In this document: piece after piece, positions 1 through 9,269 of the stretch
How the letters are laid out: each line of letters begins with the position of its first letter
Numbering within the stretch: position 1 is the first letter of the stretch
Source: Actinomycetes bacterium
GTDB taxonomy: Bacteria; Actinomycetota; Actinomycetes; S36-B12
NCBI GenBank assembly: GCA_024639145.1
Contig: JAHEIZ010000013.1
Location: forward strand, 1 to 64,000
Length of the DNA: 64,000 nt
Reading direction: 5' to 3'
Notes under the pieces: generated by a model
Databases searched by the model: none
Told to the model about the DNA's origin: nothing
Seen by the model: only the letters and a program-made list of their open reading frames with translations
Translations under genes and position numbers: made by a program

Positions 1-813
<813 letters not shown>

Positions 814-843
814 GATGAGCCCTCTCGTTGCCTGGTATTTCCC

Positions 844-2034
844 TCAGATTATCGGATGTCCATCAATCTCGGCCGTGAGGGTTGCCACGGTCTCGAAGTG
901 ATGGGTCATCGGGAAGGCGTCAAAGGCAGCGAGCGCGGTCAGTCGGTAGCCCTGTGCTCGGAATGTGGCGAGATCACGGCCGAGGGCCACGGGATCGCAG
1001 GCGACGTAGACGACGGTGCGCGGCTGGCGCTCGGTGATCAAGGTGACGACTTTCTCCCCCGCGCCACTGCGCGGCGGATCGAGAAGGACCCCCTCGGGTC
1101 GCCCGGGCGCGGTCTCGAGCCAGGTGGCGACATCGGCCTCGTGCACCACGACCTGTCGGAAGTCATGGAGATTGCGACGGGCATCGCGTACCGATGCGGT
1201 GTACGACTCGACCGAATCGACTCGCCCCTCACCGACGACCTCGGCCAGATATCGGCTGAAGAGGCCGGCACCTGAGTAGAGATCCCACCAGTGATCCCCC
1301 GGCCTCGCCTCGGCGCAGGCTACGTCGGCCAGTCGCTCGGCGAGGGCAGGGTGCACCTGCCAGAAGCCCTTCGCCGAGACGCGCCACTGATCGCCGTGTA
1401 CGAGTTCGGTGACTCGACTGCGACCCACGACAACCTGACCGTCAGCAAGCACGGTGACCTCACCGTCACCACCCTGCACCGCAGTGATCGACTCGCGCGC
1501 CTCGACATCGAGCACGTGCGAGATATCCGGCATGCCCAGCAGGCATTCGTCGGTAGGAACGATCTCGGATGAGCGGTGGCGATGCATGCCCGGGCGCCCG
1601 TGTGCATCGATGCTCCAGCGCACTCGTGAGCGCCAGCCCAGGGGCATGTCGCCCAATGGTTCGACCACGTACTGCTCGACGGCAGTCGCTTCGAGGCCGC
1701 CCTGGCGTATCAGGGCATCGCGAAGGACGGTGGTCTTGAGCGCCCGCTGCTCCGAGGGTTCTACATGCTGGAAGTCGCAGCCACCGCAGCCACCTGGACC
1801 GGCGACTGCGCAGGCGACCGGCACGCGCGAGTCGGCCCGCTCGAGGATCTCGATCGCATCCGCGCGGCTGATCTTCGAGGTGACGTCGGTGACTCGTGCG
1901 CGGACGAGCTCGCCGGGAATCGCATGACGAACGAAGAACGTGCGGCCGCCCCAGTGAGCAATGAAATGCCCGCCGTGGGCGATGGTTCCGATGCGCAGCT
2001 CGATCTCGTCGCCGCGACTTACCGGCTCCTTCAC
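844..2034 (-). CDS. Class I SAM-dependent RNA uracil-C5 methyltransferase (TrmA/RlmD family)
   Basis: Predicted to methylate C5 of a uridine in tRNA or rRNA. The 396-residue protein has an N-terminal TRAM-type beta-barrel (about residues 5-60), a cysteine cluster for 4Fe-4S (CAVAGPGGCGGCDF, about residues 75-88), a SAM-binding motif (WWDLYSGAGLFSRYLA), LLDPPRSGAG, and the catalytic cysteine motif VVYVACDPVALGRDL near the C-terminus. Start: GTG at 2034, overlapping the permease stop as GTGA; a longer frame to 2166 would lie inside the permease and is not plausible. It forms an operon with the permease, as remembered for Rv2689c-Rv2690c in M. tuberculosis. Family certain; the exact target base cannot be read from sequence. 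Confidence 0.9.
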   Translation of the reverse strand: MKEPVSRGDEIELRIGTIAHGGHFIAHWGGRTFFVRHAIPGELVRARVTDVTSKISRADAIEILERADSRVPVACAVAGPGGCGGCDFQHVEPSEQRALKTTVLRDALIRQGGLEATAVEQYVVEPLGDMPLGWRSRVRWSIDAHGRPGMHRHRSSEIVPTDECLLGMPDISHVLDVEARESITAVQGGDGEVTVLADGQVVVGRSRVTELVHGDQWRVSAKGFWQVHPALAERLADVACAEARPGDHWWDLYSGAGLFSRYLAEVVGEGRVDSVESYTASVRDARRNLHDFRQVVVHEADVATWLETAPGRPEGVLLDPPRSGAGEKVVTLITERQPRTVVYVACDPVALGRDLATFRAQGYRLTALAAFDAFPMTHHFETVATLTAEIDGHPII

Positions 2035-3968
2035 CCTTCTCGATCGATGACGGTCTCGCTCGACTCGAGCTGCCAGGGCACGCTGGTGACCATGACACCG
2101 GGAGTGAAGAGCAACCGTGACTTCAGGCGCAGGGCAGACTGGTTGTGGAGCAGTTGCTCCCACCAATGCCCGACCACGTACTCGGGAATGAAGATGGTGA
2201 CGATGTCATTCGGGCTCCCGGAGCGAAGCTCCTTCACGTATGTCACGACCGGACGCGTGATCTCGCGATAGGGAGAGTCCAGAACCTTGAGGGCTACCGG
2301 GATCTCCCGACGCTCCCACTCGGCCTCGAGTGCGGCCGTCTCCGCATCGTCGACATTGACTGTGATTGCCTCGAGCACCGTGGGCCGAGTGGCCCGTGCA
2401 TAGGCGAGGGCGCGCAGGGTCGGCTTGTGGACCTTGGAGACGAGCACGAGCGTATGCACCCGGGAGGGCAGCATCATGCGCTCGTCGTCGGTGGTTGCGA
2501 GCTCGCGCCTGACCTTCTCGTAGTGCCCGTGGATGCGCTGCATGATGAAGTAGATGATCGGCATGGCCACGACGACCAGCCAGGCACCCTTGGTGAACTT
2601 CGTCGACAGGACAATGACCAGCACTGCTGAGGTCATGACGAATCCGAAGGAGTTCACAAGTCGTGAGCGCATCATCCGCGCGCGTTCGGACTTGTCGGTT
2701 GTCGTCTTCAGATGACGGGTCCAGTGCTTGATCATGCCGAACTGGCTGAGGGTGAAGGAGACGAAGACGCCGATCACATAGAGATTGATCAGGCTGCTCG
2801 GATTCGCCTGGTAGATCACGACCAGCACGAGCGCAAGCCCGGCGAGGGTGACAATGCCGTTGCTGAAGGCAAGCCGGTCACCGCGAGTGTGGAGTTGCCG
2901 AGGGAGGTAGCCGTCTTTCGCGAGAACGGAGCCCATGACCGGGAAGCCGTTGAACGCGGTGTTCGCGGCGAGCACGAGGATGACGGCAGTCGCGATGGCG
3001 ATGATCAGGACGATCGCGTGCGAGTTATGGAATACGGCATCGGCAACCTGGACGATGACCGTCTTTTGATCCTGGCCGGGCGGAAGTCCGATGACGTCCT
3101 TGACGTTCTCCGCGTACTTCACCCCGGTCTTGAGCGCGAGCCAGGTGATGCCCGCGAACATCGCCATCGACATGACAGCGAGAAGCAGCAATGTCGTGGC
3201 CGCATTCTTGCTCTTGGGCTTCTTGAAAGCCGGTACCCCATTGGCGATCGCCTCGATGCCCGTCAAGGCCGTGGTGCCGGAGGAAAAGGACTTCGCGAGC
3301 AGGAAGATCAGTGCCGCTCCGGCGAAATTGCCCTCTGCGTGAATGGTCCAGTCGGCACTCTCGGCCACCATCGGGTTGCCCATGATCACGTTGAAGACCG
3401 CCACGGCAATCATGACGAAGATCGACCCGACGAAGAAGTACACCGGGATGGCGAAAAAGGCGCCTGACTCCTTGACCCCTCGAAGGTTCAGCAAGGTGAT
3501 GAGCACGATGAACGCCACCGAGAATTGCACGGGGTAATCACCGACGAACGGGATCGTCGAACCGAGGTTCTGGACAGCGGAGGTGATCGAGACCGCCACG
3601 GTCAGCACATAGTCAATGAGCAGGGCACTCGCGACGAAGACGCCCCACTTCGGGCCGAGGTTCACGCTGACGACCTCGTAGTCGCCGCCGCCACTCGGGT
3701 AGGCATGGACGTTCTGCCGATACGAGGCAACGACCGTGAAATACACGATGACGACGAGTGCGGCTACCCAGGCACCGTACGAGTAGAGCGCCACCCCGCC
3801 CAGGGAAAGCGTGAGCAGGATCTCCTGGGTCGCGTACGCATTGGACGAGAGCGCGTCACTGGCGAAGACCGGGAGCGCGATCCGCTTGGGTAGCTCGGTG
3901 TCACCGAGTCGATCACTGCGCAGCGCCCTGCCCAGCAGCAGGCGCTTGACACCCTCGGAAACCGGCAC
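2031..3968 (-). CDS. APC-superfamily permease, KimA-like (probable potassium importer)
   Basis: 645-residue integral membrane protein with about 12 hydrophobic segments (roughly residues 30-480) and a cytoplasmic C-terminal domain of about 150 residues (from RVHTLVLVSKVHKPTL) resembling the universal-stress-like tail of Bacillus KimA. The N-terminus LPVFASDALSSNAYATQEIL is typical of this APC branch. KimA is a proton-coupled potassium importer; potassium as substrate here is inferred from family and from the divergent pair of TrkA-type RCK genes. Start GTG at 3968: TAGCAT lies at 3975-3980 (minus strand), exactly 6 bases before the GTG, so the mRNA is probably leaderless. It overlaps the downstream methyltransferase by 4 bases (GTGA). 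An amino-acid substrate cannot be excluded. Confidence 0.85.
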   Translation of the reverse strand: MPVSEGVKRLLLGRALRSDRLGDTELPKRIALPVFASDALSSNAYATQEILLTLSLGGVALYSYGAWVAALVVIVYFTVVASYRQNVHAYPSGGGDYEVVSVNLGPKWGVFVASALLIDYVLTVAVSITSAVQNLGSTIPFVGDYPVQFSVAFIVLITLLNLRGVKESGAFFAIPVYFFVGSIFVMIAVAVFNVIMGNPMVAESADWTIHAEGNFAGAALIFLLAKSFSSGTTALTGIEAIANGVPAFKKPKSKNAATTLLLLAVMSMAMFAGITWLALKTGVKYAENVKDVIGLPPGQDQKTVIVQVADAVFHNSHAIVLIIAIATAVILVLAANTAFNGFPVMGSVLAKDGYLPRQLHTRGDRLAFSNGIVTLAGLALVLVVIYQANPSSLINLYVIGVFVSFTLSQFGMIKHWTRHLKTTTDKSERARMMRSRLVNSFGFVMTSAVLVIVLSTKFTKGAWLVVVAMPIIYFIMQRIHGHYEKVRRELATTDDERMMLPSRVHTLVLVSKVHKPTLRALAYARATRPTVLEAITVNVDDAETAALEAEWERREIPVALKVLDSPYREITRPVVTYVKELRSGSPNDIVTIFIPEYVVGHWWEQLLHNQSALRLKSRLLFTPGVMVTSVPWQLESSETVIDREG

Positions 3969-4030
3969 AGGCAGATGCTATGCCCGTTGCGCTCACCCAC
4001 GGGACACCGGAGGCGTGTAGCGTTCACGAC
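3969..4030. promoter_or_regulatory. Divergent leaderless promoters between permease and trkA
   Basis: Only 62 bases separate the two start codons. On the minus strand TAGCAT (3975-3980) precedes the permease GTG by 6 bases. On the plus strand TAGCGT (4018-4023) precedes the trkA GTG by 7 bases. Both positions put the transcription start at or next to the start codon. No -35 element is clear. The shared short region suggests co-regulation of permease and RCK proteins; that is inference. Confidence 0.6.
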
Positions 4031-4693
4031 GTGCACATCGTGATCATGGGCTGCGGCCGAGTCGGCTCACTACTCGCCCACAGCCTCGACGACCTCGGTC
4101 ATTCCGTGGCCGTCATCGACCAGGATGCTCGCGCATTTCGTCGTCTCGGTGCCCACTTTCGCGGCCTGACCGTGACCGGGGTCGGCTTCGATCGCGAGAC
4201 ACTGGAGTCCGCCGGGATCGAGCGGGCGCACGCCTTCACCGCCGTCTCGAGCGGCGACAACAGCAACATCCTGGGAGCTCGCGTCGCACGCGAGACCTAT
4301 GGCGTCGAGCGCGTCGTTGCTCGCATTTACGACCCTCGACGCGCCGAGATCTACGAGCGCCTCGGTATCCCGACCGTCGCGACCGTGGCCTGGACCGCCG
4401 GCCAGATCCTTCGCCGGGTGCTGCCGATGGGAGCCCAGGAGGAATACCGCGATCCGAGCGGCACCATGTGCCTCGCCGAGGTGCACGTCGGAAGCTCCTG
4501 GGTCGGTCATTCGACAACCGCGATCGAGGCGGCCACCGGTGCCCGGATCGCCTTCATCACGCGTTACGGCGATGCCCTGCTTCCCCAGAGCTACACAGTT
4601 CTCCAGGACGGCGACCTCGTGCATGCCCTGTATGCGCCTGGCGATCGAGACAAGGTCGAAAGAGTGTTCGAGAACGGACCGGAGGCCTCCTGA
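4031..4693 (+). CDS. TrkA-family RCK potassium-uptake regulatory protein (first copy)
   Basis: 220-residue cytoplasmic NAD-binding regulator of K+ transport. RCK_N Rossmann domain at residues 1-130, with HIVIMGCGRVGSLLAH at the N-terminus and the acidic VIDQD after beta-2; RCK_C/TrkA_C domain about residues 140-215. Start chosen at GTG 4031 because the Rossmann strand begins directly there; longer frames add an unrelated tail. TAGCGT 7 bases upstream suggests a leaderless transcript; GGAGG at 4009-4013 is too far away to act as an SD. The next RCK gene overlaps by one base (TGATG). Equivalent to ceoB/ceoC of M. tuberculosis by order. No TrkH/KtrB channel gene is in the window. Confidence 0.9.
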   Translation: MHIVIMGCGRVGSLLAHSLDDLGHSVAVIDQDARAFRRLGAHFRGLTVTGVGFDRETLESAGIERAHAFTAVSSGDNSNILGARVARETYGVERVVARIYDPRRAEIYERLGIPTVATVAWTAGQILRRVLPMGAQEEYRDPSGTMCLAEVHVGSSWVGHSTTAIEAATGARIAFITRYGDALLPQSYTVLQDGDLVHALYAPGDRDKVERVFENGPEAS

Positions 4694-5352
4694 TGCGTGT
4701 TGCGATTGCCGGTGCCGGGAAAGTCGGGCGCGCCATTGCCCGAGAGCTCGTCGGAAATGGTCACGATGTTCTCCTGATCGATCGCGATGGTTCGCTTGCC
4801 GGTCGCGGCGGAGTCGAGGGCACGACATTCATCACTGCTGATGCCTGCGAGATCTCGGCACTCGACGAGGCCGGTCTAGCCGACTGCCAGGTCGTCGTGG
4901 CGGCAACCGGCGACGACAAGGTCAATCTCGTCATCTCGCTGCTGGCGAAAACCGAATACGGCGTTCCGCGCGTGGTCGCGCGCGTGAATCACCCGAAGAA
5001 CGAGTGGATGTTCGACGAGTCCTGGGGCGTAGACGTCGCCGTGTCCACCCCGCGGATGCTCTCGGCACTTGTCGAGGAGGCCGTCAGCGTTGGCGATCTC
5101 GTACGTCTGTTCACCTTCCGCCAAGGTGATGCGAACCTCGTCGAGATCACGCTCTCGTCAGACTCCCCCGTCGTCGGTCATCGAGTCGGCGATCAGAACT
5201 GGCCGACAGACACCGCACTCGTGGCCATCGTGCGCGGCCCTCGCGTCTTCGCCCCCTCAGCCGACGATCCGCTGGAATCGGGAGACGAACTGCTGTTCGT
5301 GGCCTCGCCCGATCAGGAGGCCGAACTACAGCGGTTGCTCGGGCATCTCTGA
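4693..5352 (+). CDS. trkA: TrkA-family RCK potassium-uptake regulatory protein (second copy)
   Basis: 219 residues with the same RCK_N (RVAIAGAGKVGRAIA at residues 2-16, then LLIDRD) plus RCK_C layout as the preceding gene. The two probably form a hetero-oligomeric gating ring. ATG at 4693 overlaps the preceding stop by one base, and GGAGG about 10 bases upstream is an SD, so it is translationally coupled. The 3' end overlaps the convergent DUF3159 gene by 27 bases. Which membrane subunit it gates is not shown here; the adjacent KimA-like permease is a candidate. Confidence 0.9.
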   Translation: MRVAIAGAGKVGRAIARELVGNGHDVLLIDRDGSLAGRGGVEGTTFITADACEISALDEAGLADCQVVVAATGDDKVNLVISLLAKTEYGVPRVVARVNHPKNEWMFDESWGVDVAVSTPRMLSALVEEAVSVGDLVRLFTFRQGDANLVEITLSSDSPVVGHRVGDQNWPTDTALVAIVRGPRVFAPSADDPLESGDELLFVASPDQEAELQRLLGHL

Positions 5353-6018
5353 CGCCTTCGCCGCACGCCTGGCCTCGAGGATCGGCGCCAGCACTCGGTA
5401 GGTGAAGTACGCCGCCGCCAGGAAAAGCGGCCAGCCCATCACGATCTTGACGATGCCGAGCGCAGTGACCCAGCCCGCGAGGTACAAGGGTGTCTGCACG
5501 ATCACGCGACCGAAGAAGAGCAGCACCCAGAGCCAACTCGCCGCGGCATACGTGCGGCGAAGAACAGGCTCGCGACGCCAAGCCGTGCCTTCCGACGCGA
5601 GATAGCCCATGGCGATGCCGAGCAGCGGCCAGCGCACCAGGATCGAGATGAGGAAGGCAGTGCCATAGGCAAGGTTGGTGAGGAGCCCGGGCAAGAAGAA
5701 GTTCTCGGCACGGCCGGTCTTCCAGGTGAAGATGGCCGAGACCGCGAGCCCGAGGAGTCCGGCGCCGACCTGCTGAAGTGGCTGTCGACGGATCAGACGC
5801 CAGGCCACGATGACGAGTCCCGCAGCCACGGCGGCTATCACTGACGGGCGCAATTCCTGGCCGGTGACGATGTAGGCGGTGATGAACACCATCGTCGGCA
5901 GACCCGAGTCGATGATCCCGCGCCAGCCACCGATCGCACGCTCGAGCAGAAGGCTCTCAGCGCGCACGTCTGCACTTGTCTCGTGCTCGGGCTGCGGCTG
6001 TACCGGGTCGCCGCTCAT
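5326..6018 (-). CDS. DUF3159 family membrane protein
   Basis: 230-residue protein of unknown function with about six hydrophobic segments after an acidic N-terminus of about 25 residues. It belongs to the actinobacterial DUF3159 family, with the typical IIDSGLPTMVFITAYIVTG segment and the WPLLGI motif. It is the last gene of a five-gene overlapping operon (thioesterase, dut, DUF3710, OB-fold, DUF3159). Its ATG overlaps the OB-fold stop by one base (TGATG). The position between the trkA pair and dut is conserved in actinobacteria (Rv2693c-like). A role in membrane or ion homeostasis is only suggested by neighbours. Confidence 0.88.
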   Translation of the reverse strand: MSGDPVQPQPEHETSADVRAESLLLERAIGGWRGIIDSGLPTMVFITAYIVTGQELRPSVIAAVAAGLVIVAWRLIRRQPLQQVGAGLLGLAVSAIFTWKTGRAENFFLPGLLTNLAYGTAFLISILVRWPLLGIAMGYLASEGTAWRREPVLRRTYAAASWLWVLLFFGRVIVQTPLYLAGWVTALGIVKIVMGWPLFLAAAYFTYRVLAPILEARRAAKASEMPEQPL

Positions 6019-6383
6019 CAGTGCGTGGCCGGAAGCAGGAGATAACGCGGATTAAAGACAGTCAGATGGTGCGCATCCGTGGTGATACGGCCATGGATGA
6101 TCATCTTGCGACCAGGCGCGATGCCGTCAATGCGGCGCCTGCCGAGCCACAGCACGCGAAGGCTGCCGGAGCCGTCATACAGCTCGATCTCGAGTGCCGG
6201 AACGGCACTTCGCGGACGAATCGTGAGCGAGCGCACCGTGCCACTGACCCGAAGCTTGTCACCGGCCTGGCAATCCGCAATGCGCGCGATCTCGGCATAC
6301 GTGAGCTCGTCGAGGAGTTCCTCGGCCTCGAGCTCTGCCTGACTACGACTCCAGCGCGAGAGGCGAGTGCGCAGTGCGGTCAA
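6018..6383 (-). CDS. OB-fold nucleic-acid-binding protein
   Basis: 121-residue soluble protein. After a short helical N-terminus there is an OB-fold (about residues 40-118): AGDKLRVSGTVRSLTIRP, then ALEIELYDGSGSLRVLWLGRR, then GRKMIIHGRI, the pattern of the tRNA_anti/RecG-wedge type OB domain. It likely binds single-stranded nucleic acid; substrate unknown. It overlaps DUF3710 upstream by ATGA and DUF3159 downstream by TGATG, so all three are translationally coupled. Equivalent by order to Rv2694c. Confidence 0.85.
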   Translation of the reverse strand: MTALRTRLSRWSRSQAELEAEELLDELTYAEIARIADCQAGDKLRVSGTVRSLTIRPRSAVPALEIELYDGSGSLRVLWLGRRRIDGIAPGRKMIIHGRITTDAHHLTVFNPRYLLLPATH

Positions 6384-6997
6384 CGGATCTCCGTAATCTC
6401 GGGGCCGCGCTCGAAGGGGTCAAGGACAGGCACGCTGACAGTGGCCGGTGCCACCGGCGCATCGGGCAGGCGCATCGCGATCGGCGACCCGGCGGCCATC
6501 GCCTCGCGACCACGGACGACCACGAGTGCACGCACGACATTCTCGAGAGCTGCCGCAGCATTGCCCTGGCGAGCCGCCGCACCGAGAAACACCGCGCGCA
6601 GGAACCAGCGGGGGCCATCGATACCGGCAAATCGCGCGGGCACCATGTGCCCACCCTCATCGGCGACCTGCGCATGCAGCTCAGGGCCGAAAGGACCATC
6701 GACGACTTCGACCAGCCCGCCGGAACCATTGATGCCCGAGAGGATCTCGCCGCGCACGACATCCCAGTAGCCGCCCGATTTGGGAGCCGCGTACGGCTGG
6801 ATCTGCACGGCGCCATCGAATCCCGCGAAGGTCAGCTGCACCACATTCCCCGAGGCCTGATCGACCTGGACCTGAACATCAACCCCGGGCATCCCGGTCA
6901 CGAGCAATCCGCCGAGATTGACCCTCTCGACACCGTCGTTGAAGTCGATCTCCGATTCGTCCCAAGGCCCCTTACTGCGATCTGTCATGTCACTCAT
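6380..6997 (-). CDS. DUF3710 family protein
   Basis: 205-residue cytoplasmic protein of unknown function. Recognised by [20 protein letters not shown] near the N-terminus and the [13 protein letters not shown] segment, both typical of actinobacterial DUF3710 proteins (Rv2696c-like). ATG at 6997 overlaps the dut stop (ATGA, 6994-6997); a longer frame to 7090 lies inside dut and is rejected. Conserved coupling to dut suggests a link to nucleotide or genome maintenance, but no catalytic motif is visible. Confidence 0.88.
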   Translation of the reverse strand: MSDMTDRSKGPWDESEIDFNDGVERVNLGGLLVTGMPGVDVQVQVDQASGNVVQLTFAGFDGAVQIQPYAAPKSGGYWDVVRGEILSGINGSGGLVEVVDGPFGPELHAQVADEGGHMVPARFAGIDGPRWFLRAVFLGAAARQGNAAAALENVVRALVVVRGREAMAAGSPIAMRLPDAPVAPATVSVPVLDPFERGPEITEIR

Positions 6998-7449
6998 CCT
7001 TGCACCTTCGCATGACCGCCGGTGGATCCGAATCCCCCACCGCCACGGTGAGAGCCCGGAAGGTCCGTGACCTCGACGAGTTCGGCGCACTCGACCTGCT
7101 GGATCACCAGCTGAGCGATGCGATCGCCGTGGGCGATCTCGATCGACTCACGAAGGTCATGATTGACCAAGATCACCTTGATCTCGCCCCGATACCCGGC
7201 ATCGATGACCCCCGGTGCGTTCACGATGCCGAGTCCGGCGCGCAGGGCCAGCCCACTTCGCGGATGCACGAAGCCCGCGTAGCCCGCAGGCAGTGCGAGG
7301 GCGATTCCGGTGGCCACGAGCACCCGTTCACCCGGTGCGAGGGTGACCTGCTCCGCGGCGCGCAGGTCGAGACCTGCATCGCCAGGATGCTCATATGCGG
7401 GCAGCGGAAGGCTGTCGTCGAGACGGGTGATCAGCACCGGCACGGTCAT
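6994..7449 (-). CDS. dut: dUTP diphosphatase (trimeric dUTPase)
   Basis: Hydrolyses dUTP to dUMP and diphosphate, keeping uracil out of DNA and supplying dTMP synthesis. 151 residues, the usual length. All five dUTPase motifs are present in order: [11 protein letters not shown] (1), [10 protein letters not shown] (2), [13 protein letters not shown] (3), [10 protein letters not shown] (4) and the glycine-rich C-terminal GGGGFGSTG (5). ATG at 7449 overlaps the thioesterase stop by 4 bases and its own stop overlaps DUF3710 by 4, so it is coupled on both sides. Highly confident. Confidence 0.97.
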   Translation of the reverse strand: MTVPVLITRLDDSLPLPAYEHPGDAGLDLRAAEQVTLAPGERVLVATGIALALPAGYAGFVHPRSGLALRAGLGIVNAPGVIDAGYRGEIKVILVNHDLRESIEIAHGDRIAQLVIQQVECAELVEVTDLPGSHRGGGGFGSTGGHAKVQG

Positions 7450-8030
7450 GGATTCACATCCCAGTTCATGCCGGCAGATTCGCCTGCACGCCAGGCCGGT
7501 CCGCCGTTGGCGCGATCGGCGATGGCCTGCTCGACTTGTTCGCGATTGCCATTCTCAAGGAAGTGCTCGATCGGCACCTGGATGAACAGCGCAGACGCTC
7601 GCACTGCCAACTGACCGTCGTCGAGGAAGCCCTCGGCACTCGTGAACACCTTGCGGCCCTTGATGCCGTCGATGGTCGCGATGATGCTCAGAGTCGAACC
7701 CACGGGCACCGGTCGGCGGTACTCGGTCTCGAGCCTGCCCGTGACGACGGGGTGGCCGATGAGCCAGTTGAGGCCACCGAGCACGTCATCGAAGGCGGCC
7801 GCGAGCACGCCACCGTGCGCCAGTCCCGGCGCGCCTTGGTGGTGATCGGTGACGGTGAAGACTCCATGGACGACGAGCCCCTCGCCCGCGGTCATCCGCA
7901 TGTGAAGCCCTGTCGGGTGATCCTCGCCGCACCCGAAGCACCAGCGGAAGTGCGACGGAATGGGATCCCCGGGCGCCGGTGCATGCGCAGGACGCTCGGG
8001 AATGACAACATCGTCGGGCACCTGGATCAC
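7446..8030 (-). CDS. PaaI/hotdog-fold thioesterase
   Basis: Predicted acyl-CoA thioesterase, 194 residues. A cysteine-containing segment [16 protein letters not shown] precedes a hotdog domain with [18 protein letters not shown] (HGG active-site signature) and a central strand [17 protein letters not shown]. Two candidate starts: ATG 8072, which would share bases with the divergent DUF3093 ATG, and GTG 8030. I prefer GTG 8030 because TATGGT (8037-8042, minus strand) lies exactly 6 bases upstream, the leaderless spacing used by many genes here. It is the first gene of the dut operon. Substrate unknown. Confidence 0.83.
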   Translation of the reverse strand: MIQVPDDVVIPERPAHAPAPGDPIPSHFRWCFGCGEDHPTGLHMRMTAGEGLVVHGVFTVTDHHQGAPGLAHGGVLAAAFDDVLGGLNWLIGHPVVTGRLETEYRRPVPVGSTLSIIATIDGIKGRKVFTSAEGFLDDGQLAVRASALFIQVPIEHFLENGNREQVEQAIADRANGGPAWRAGESAGMNWDVNP

Positions 8031-8070
8031 TCGGCGACCATACTCCAGGCCCTCGTGAGAGGCTGCCCCC

Positions 8071-8517
8071 ATGAACGGCTCCGAGATCGTCTTCCGCGAG
8101 CGGCTGACCCCGCGCGCCTATGTCTACCTCGTCGTCGAGGCCTTGATCGCGATGGTGGCCGTGGCCTACGGAGCACCGTTCGGCGCGACTGTCGGCTGGA
8201 TTGTCTTCATCGGCGCCTCGATTCTTGCCGTCTGGGCGTTGCTCGCCGGCTCACCGGTCATCGAGGTCACGGGCACGCAGTTGCGTGCAGGTGCCGCCAT
8301 GATCGATCGTCGGTACGTGAGGTCCGTCGAGGCACTCGACGCTACTGACTTTCGGCTCGCTCGCGGTCGCGACGCGGATCCTCGTCGCTTCGCCTTGCTG
8401 CGCTCCTGGCACTGCGGCTCGGGAGCCGTGATCTCGATCGAGGATGCCGACGATCCGCATCCTGCCTGGATCCTCACGACTGCCCGACCCGTCGAGCTTG
8501 CCGCTGCCCTAGCATGA
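8071..8517 (+). CDS. DUF3093 family membrane protein
   Basis: 148 residues with two transmembrane segments near the N-terminus (about residues 18-35 and 40-60), then a PH-like soluble domain containing VIEVTGTQLRAGAAMI and ending in WILTTARPVELAAAL, typical of DUF3093 (Rv2698-like). ATG 8071 has an AGAGG-type ribosome site about 8 bases upstream. It is divergent from the dut operon, a conserved actinobacterial arrangement. Function unknown. Confidence 0.88.
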   Translation: MNGSEIVFRERLTPRAYVYLVVEALIAMVAVAYGAPFGATVGWIVFIGASILAVWALLAGSPVIEVTGTQLRAGAAMIDRRYVRSVEALDATDFRLARGRDADPRRFALLRSWHCGSGAVISIEDADDPHPAWILTTARPVELAAALA

Positions 8518-8521
8518 AGGC

Positions 8522-8797
8522 ATGAGCGCAGCCGAGATCGAGAGCACTGAACCCCAGGTCAATCCGATGGTGCATGTCATCGCACCGATCGTCGCCTTCG
8601 GCGCCACGATGCTGGTGCGCAAGGTTCTCCAGACGGGCTATCGCCTGGTGACGGGTACTGAGGCACCCGATACGCGCGACCCTCAGGTGAAGTTCACCCG
8701 TGCGCTCACCTGGACCATCATCACCGCGGCTACGGCAGCAGTGGTCGAGGTCGAGGTGTATCGGTTCGTAAACAAGCGCGGCGAGCACACCGCCTAG
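8522..8797 (+). CDS. DUF4235 family small membrane protein
   Basis: 91-residue protein with two hydrophobic segments (VIAPIVAFGATMLVRKVL and LTWTIITAATAAVVEVEVY) matching the DUF4235 pattern. Start ATG 8522. TAGCAT at 8510-8515 lies 6 bases upstream and overlaps the DUF3093 stop, so the gene may have its own leaderless promoter, or be translated by reinitiation after DUF3093 (4 bases apart; GAAGG could act as an SD). Function unknown. Confidence 0.78.
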   Translation: MSAAEIESTEPQVNPMVHVIAPIVAFGATMLVRKVLQTGYRLVTGTEAPDTRDPQVKFTRALTWTIITAATAAVVEVEVYRFVNKRGEHTA

Positions 8798-8829
8798 AGC
8801 TCAGCGCACGAGCGCCCGAAGGCAGGGGC

Positions 8830-9126
8830 TCAGGAGCACTCGGTGCACACGGGGCCGGACTTACCCTCGTGATCCAGCTGGCTGCGATGGTGCACCAAGA
8901 AGCACTTGGAGCAGGTGAACTCATCAGCCTGGCGCGGCAGAACCCGCACGGTCAGGCTCTCATCGGAGAGATCGGCACCCGGCAGTTCGAGGTTCTCGGC
9001 GAGCTCTGCCTCATCGACATCGACTGCGGAAGACGCCTTGTCGGCACGCCGAGCCTTGAGCTCCTCGAGGGAATCCTCGGCAAGCTCCTCGTCGGTCTTG
9101 CGCGGTGCGTCATAGTCGGTCGCCAT
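8830..9126 (-). CDS. DUF4193 family zinc-ribbon-like protein
   Basis: 98-residue acidic protein. The N-terminus MATDYDAPRKTDEE and the C-terminal pair FTCSKCFLVHHRSQL ... CTECS are the hallmarks of DUF4193 (Rv2699c-like); the four cysteines (CxxC x2) probably bind zinc. ATG 9126 is preceded by AAGGGATTCACC, an SD, so the longer frame to 9213 is rejected. It converges on DUF4235. Its association with dut is conserved in actinobacteria; function unknown. Confidence 0.9.
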   Translation of the reverse strand: MATDYDAPRKTDEELAEDSLEELKARRADKASSAVDVDEAELAENLELPGADLSDESLTVRVLPRQADEFTCSKCFLVHHRSQLDHEGKSGPVCTECS

Positions 9127-9269
9127 GGTGAATCCCTTCCTTGCCTGTGTCCCACCACCAACATCTCGGGGACAGGATTTGTTCCCTGTGTCGGCGCGCA
9201 GATTGTGCCCCACCCTGGGCCCCAGGCCAACTCGGGGCTACCCCCAGCGTGTCGCGGTACCGTTCGCTC

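Noticed and set aside
8031-8072. ATG 8072 as thioesterase start, sharing bases with the divergent DUF3093 ATG
   Set aside because: The intervening 14 residues are not conserved-looking and GTG 8030 has a perfectly placed TATGGT; kept only as an alternative.
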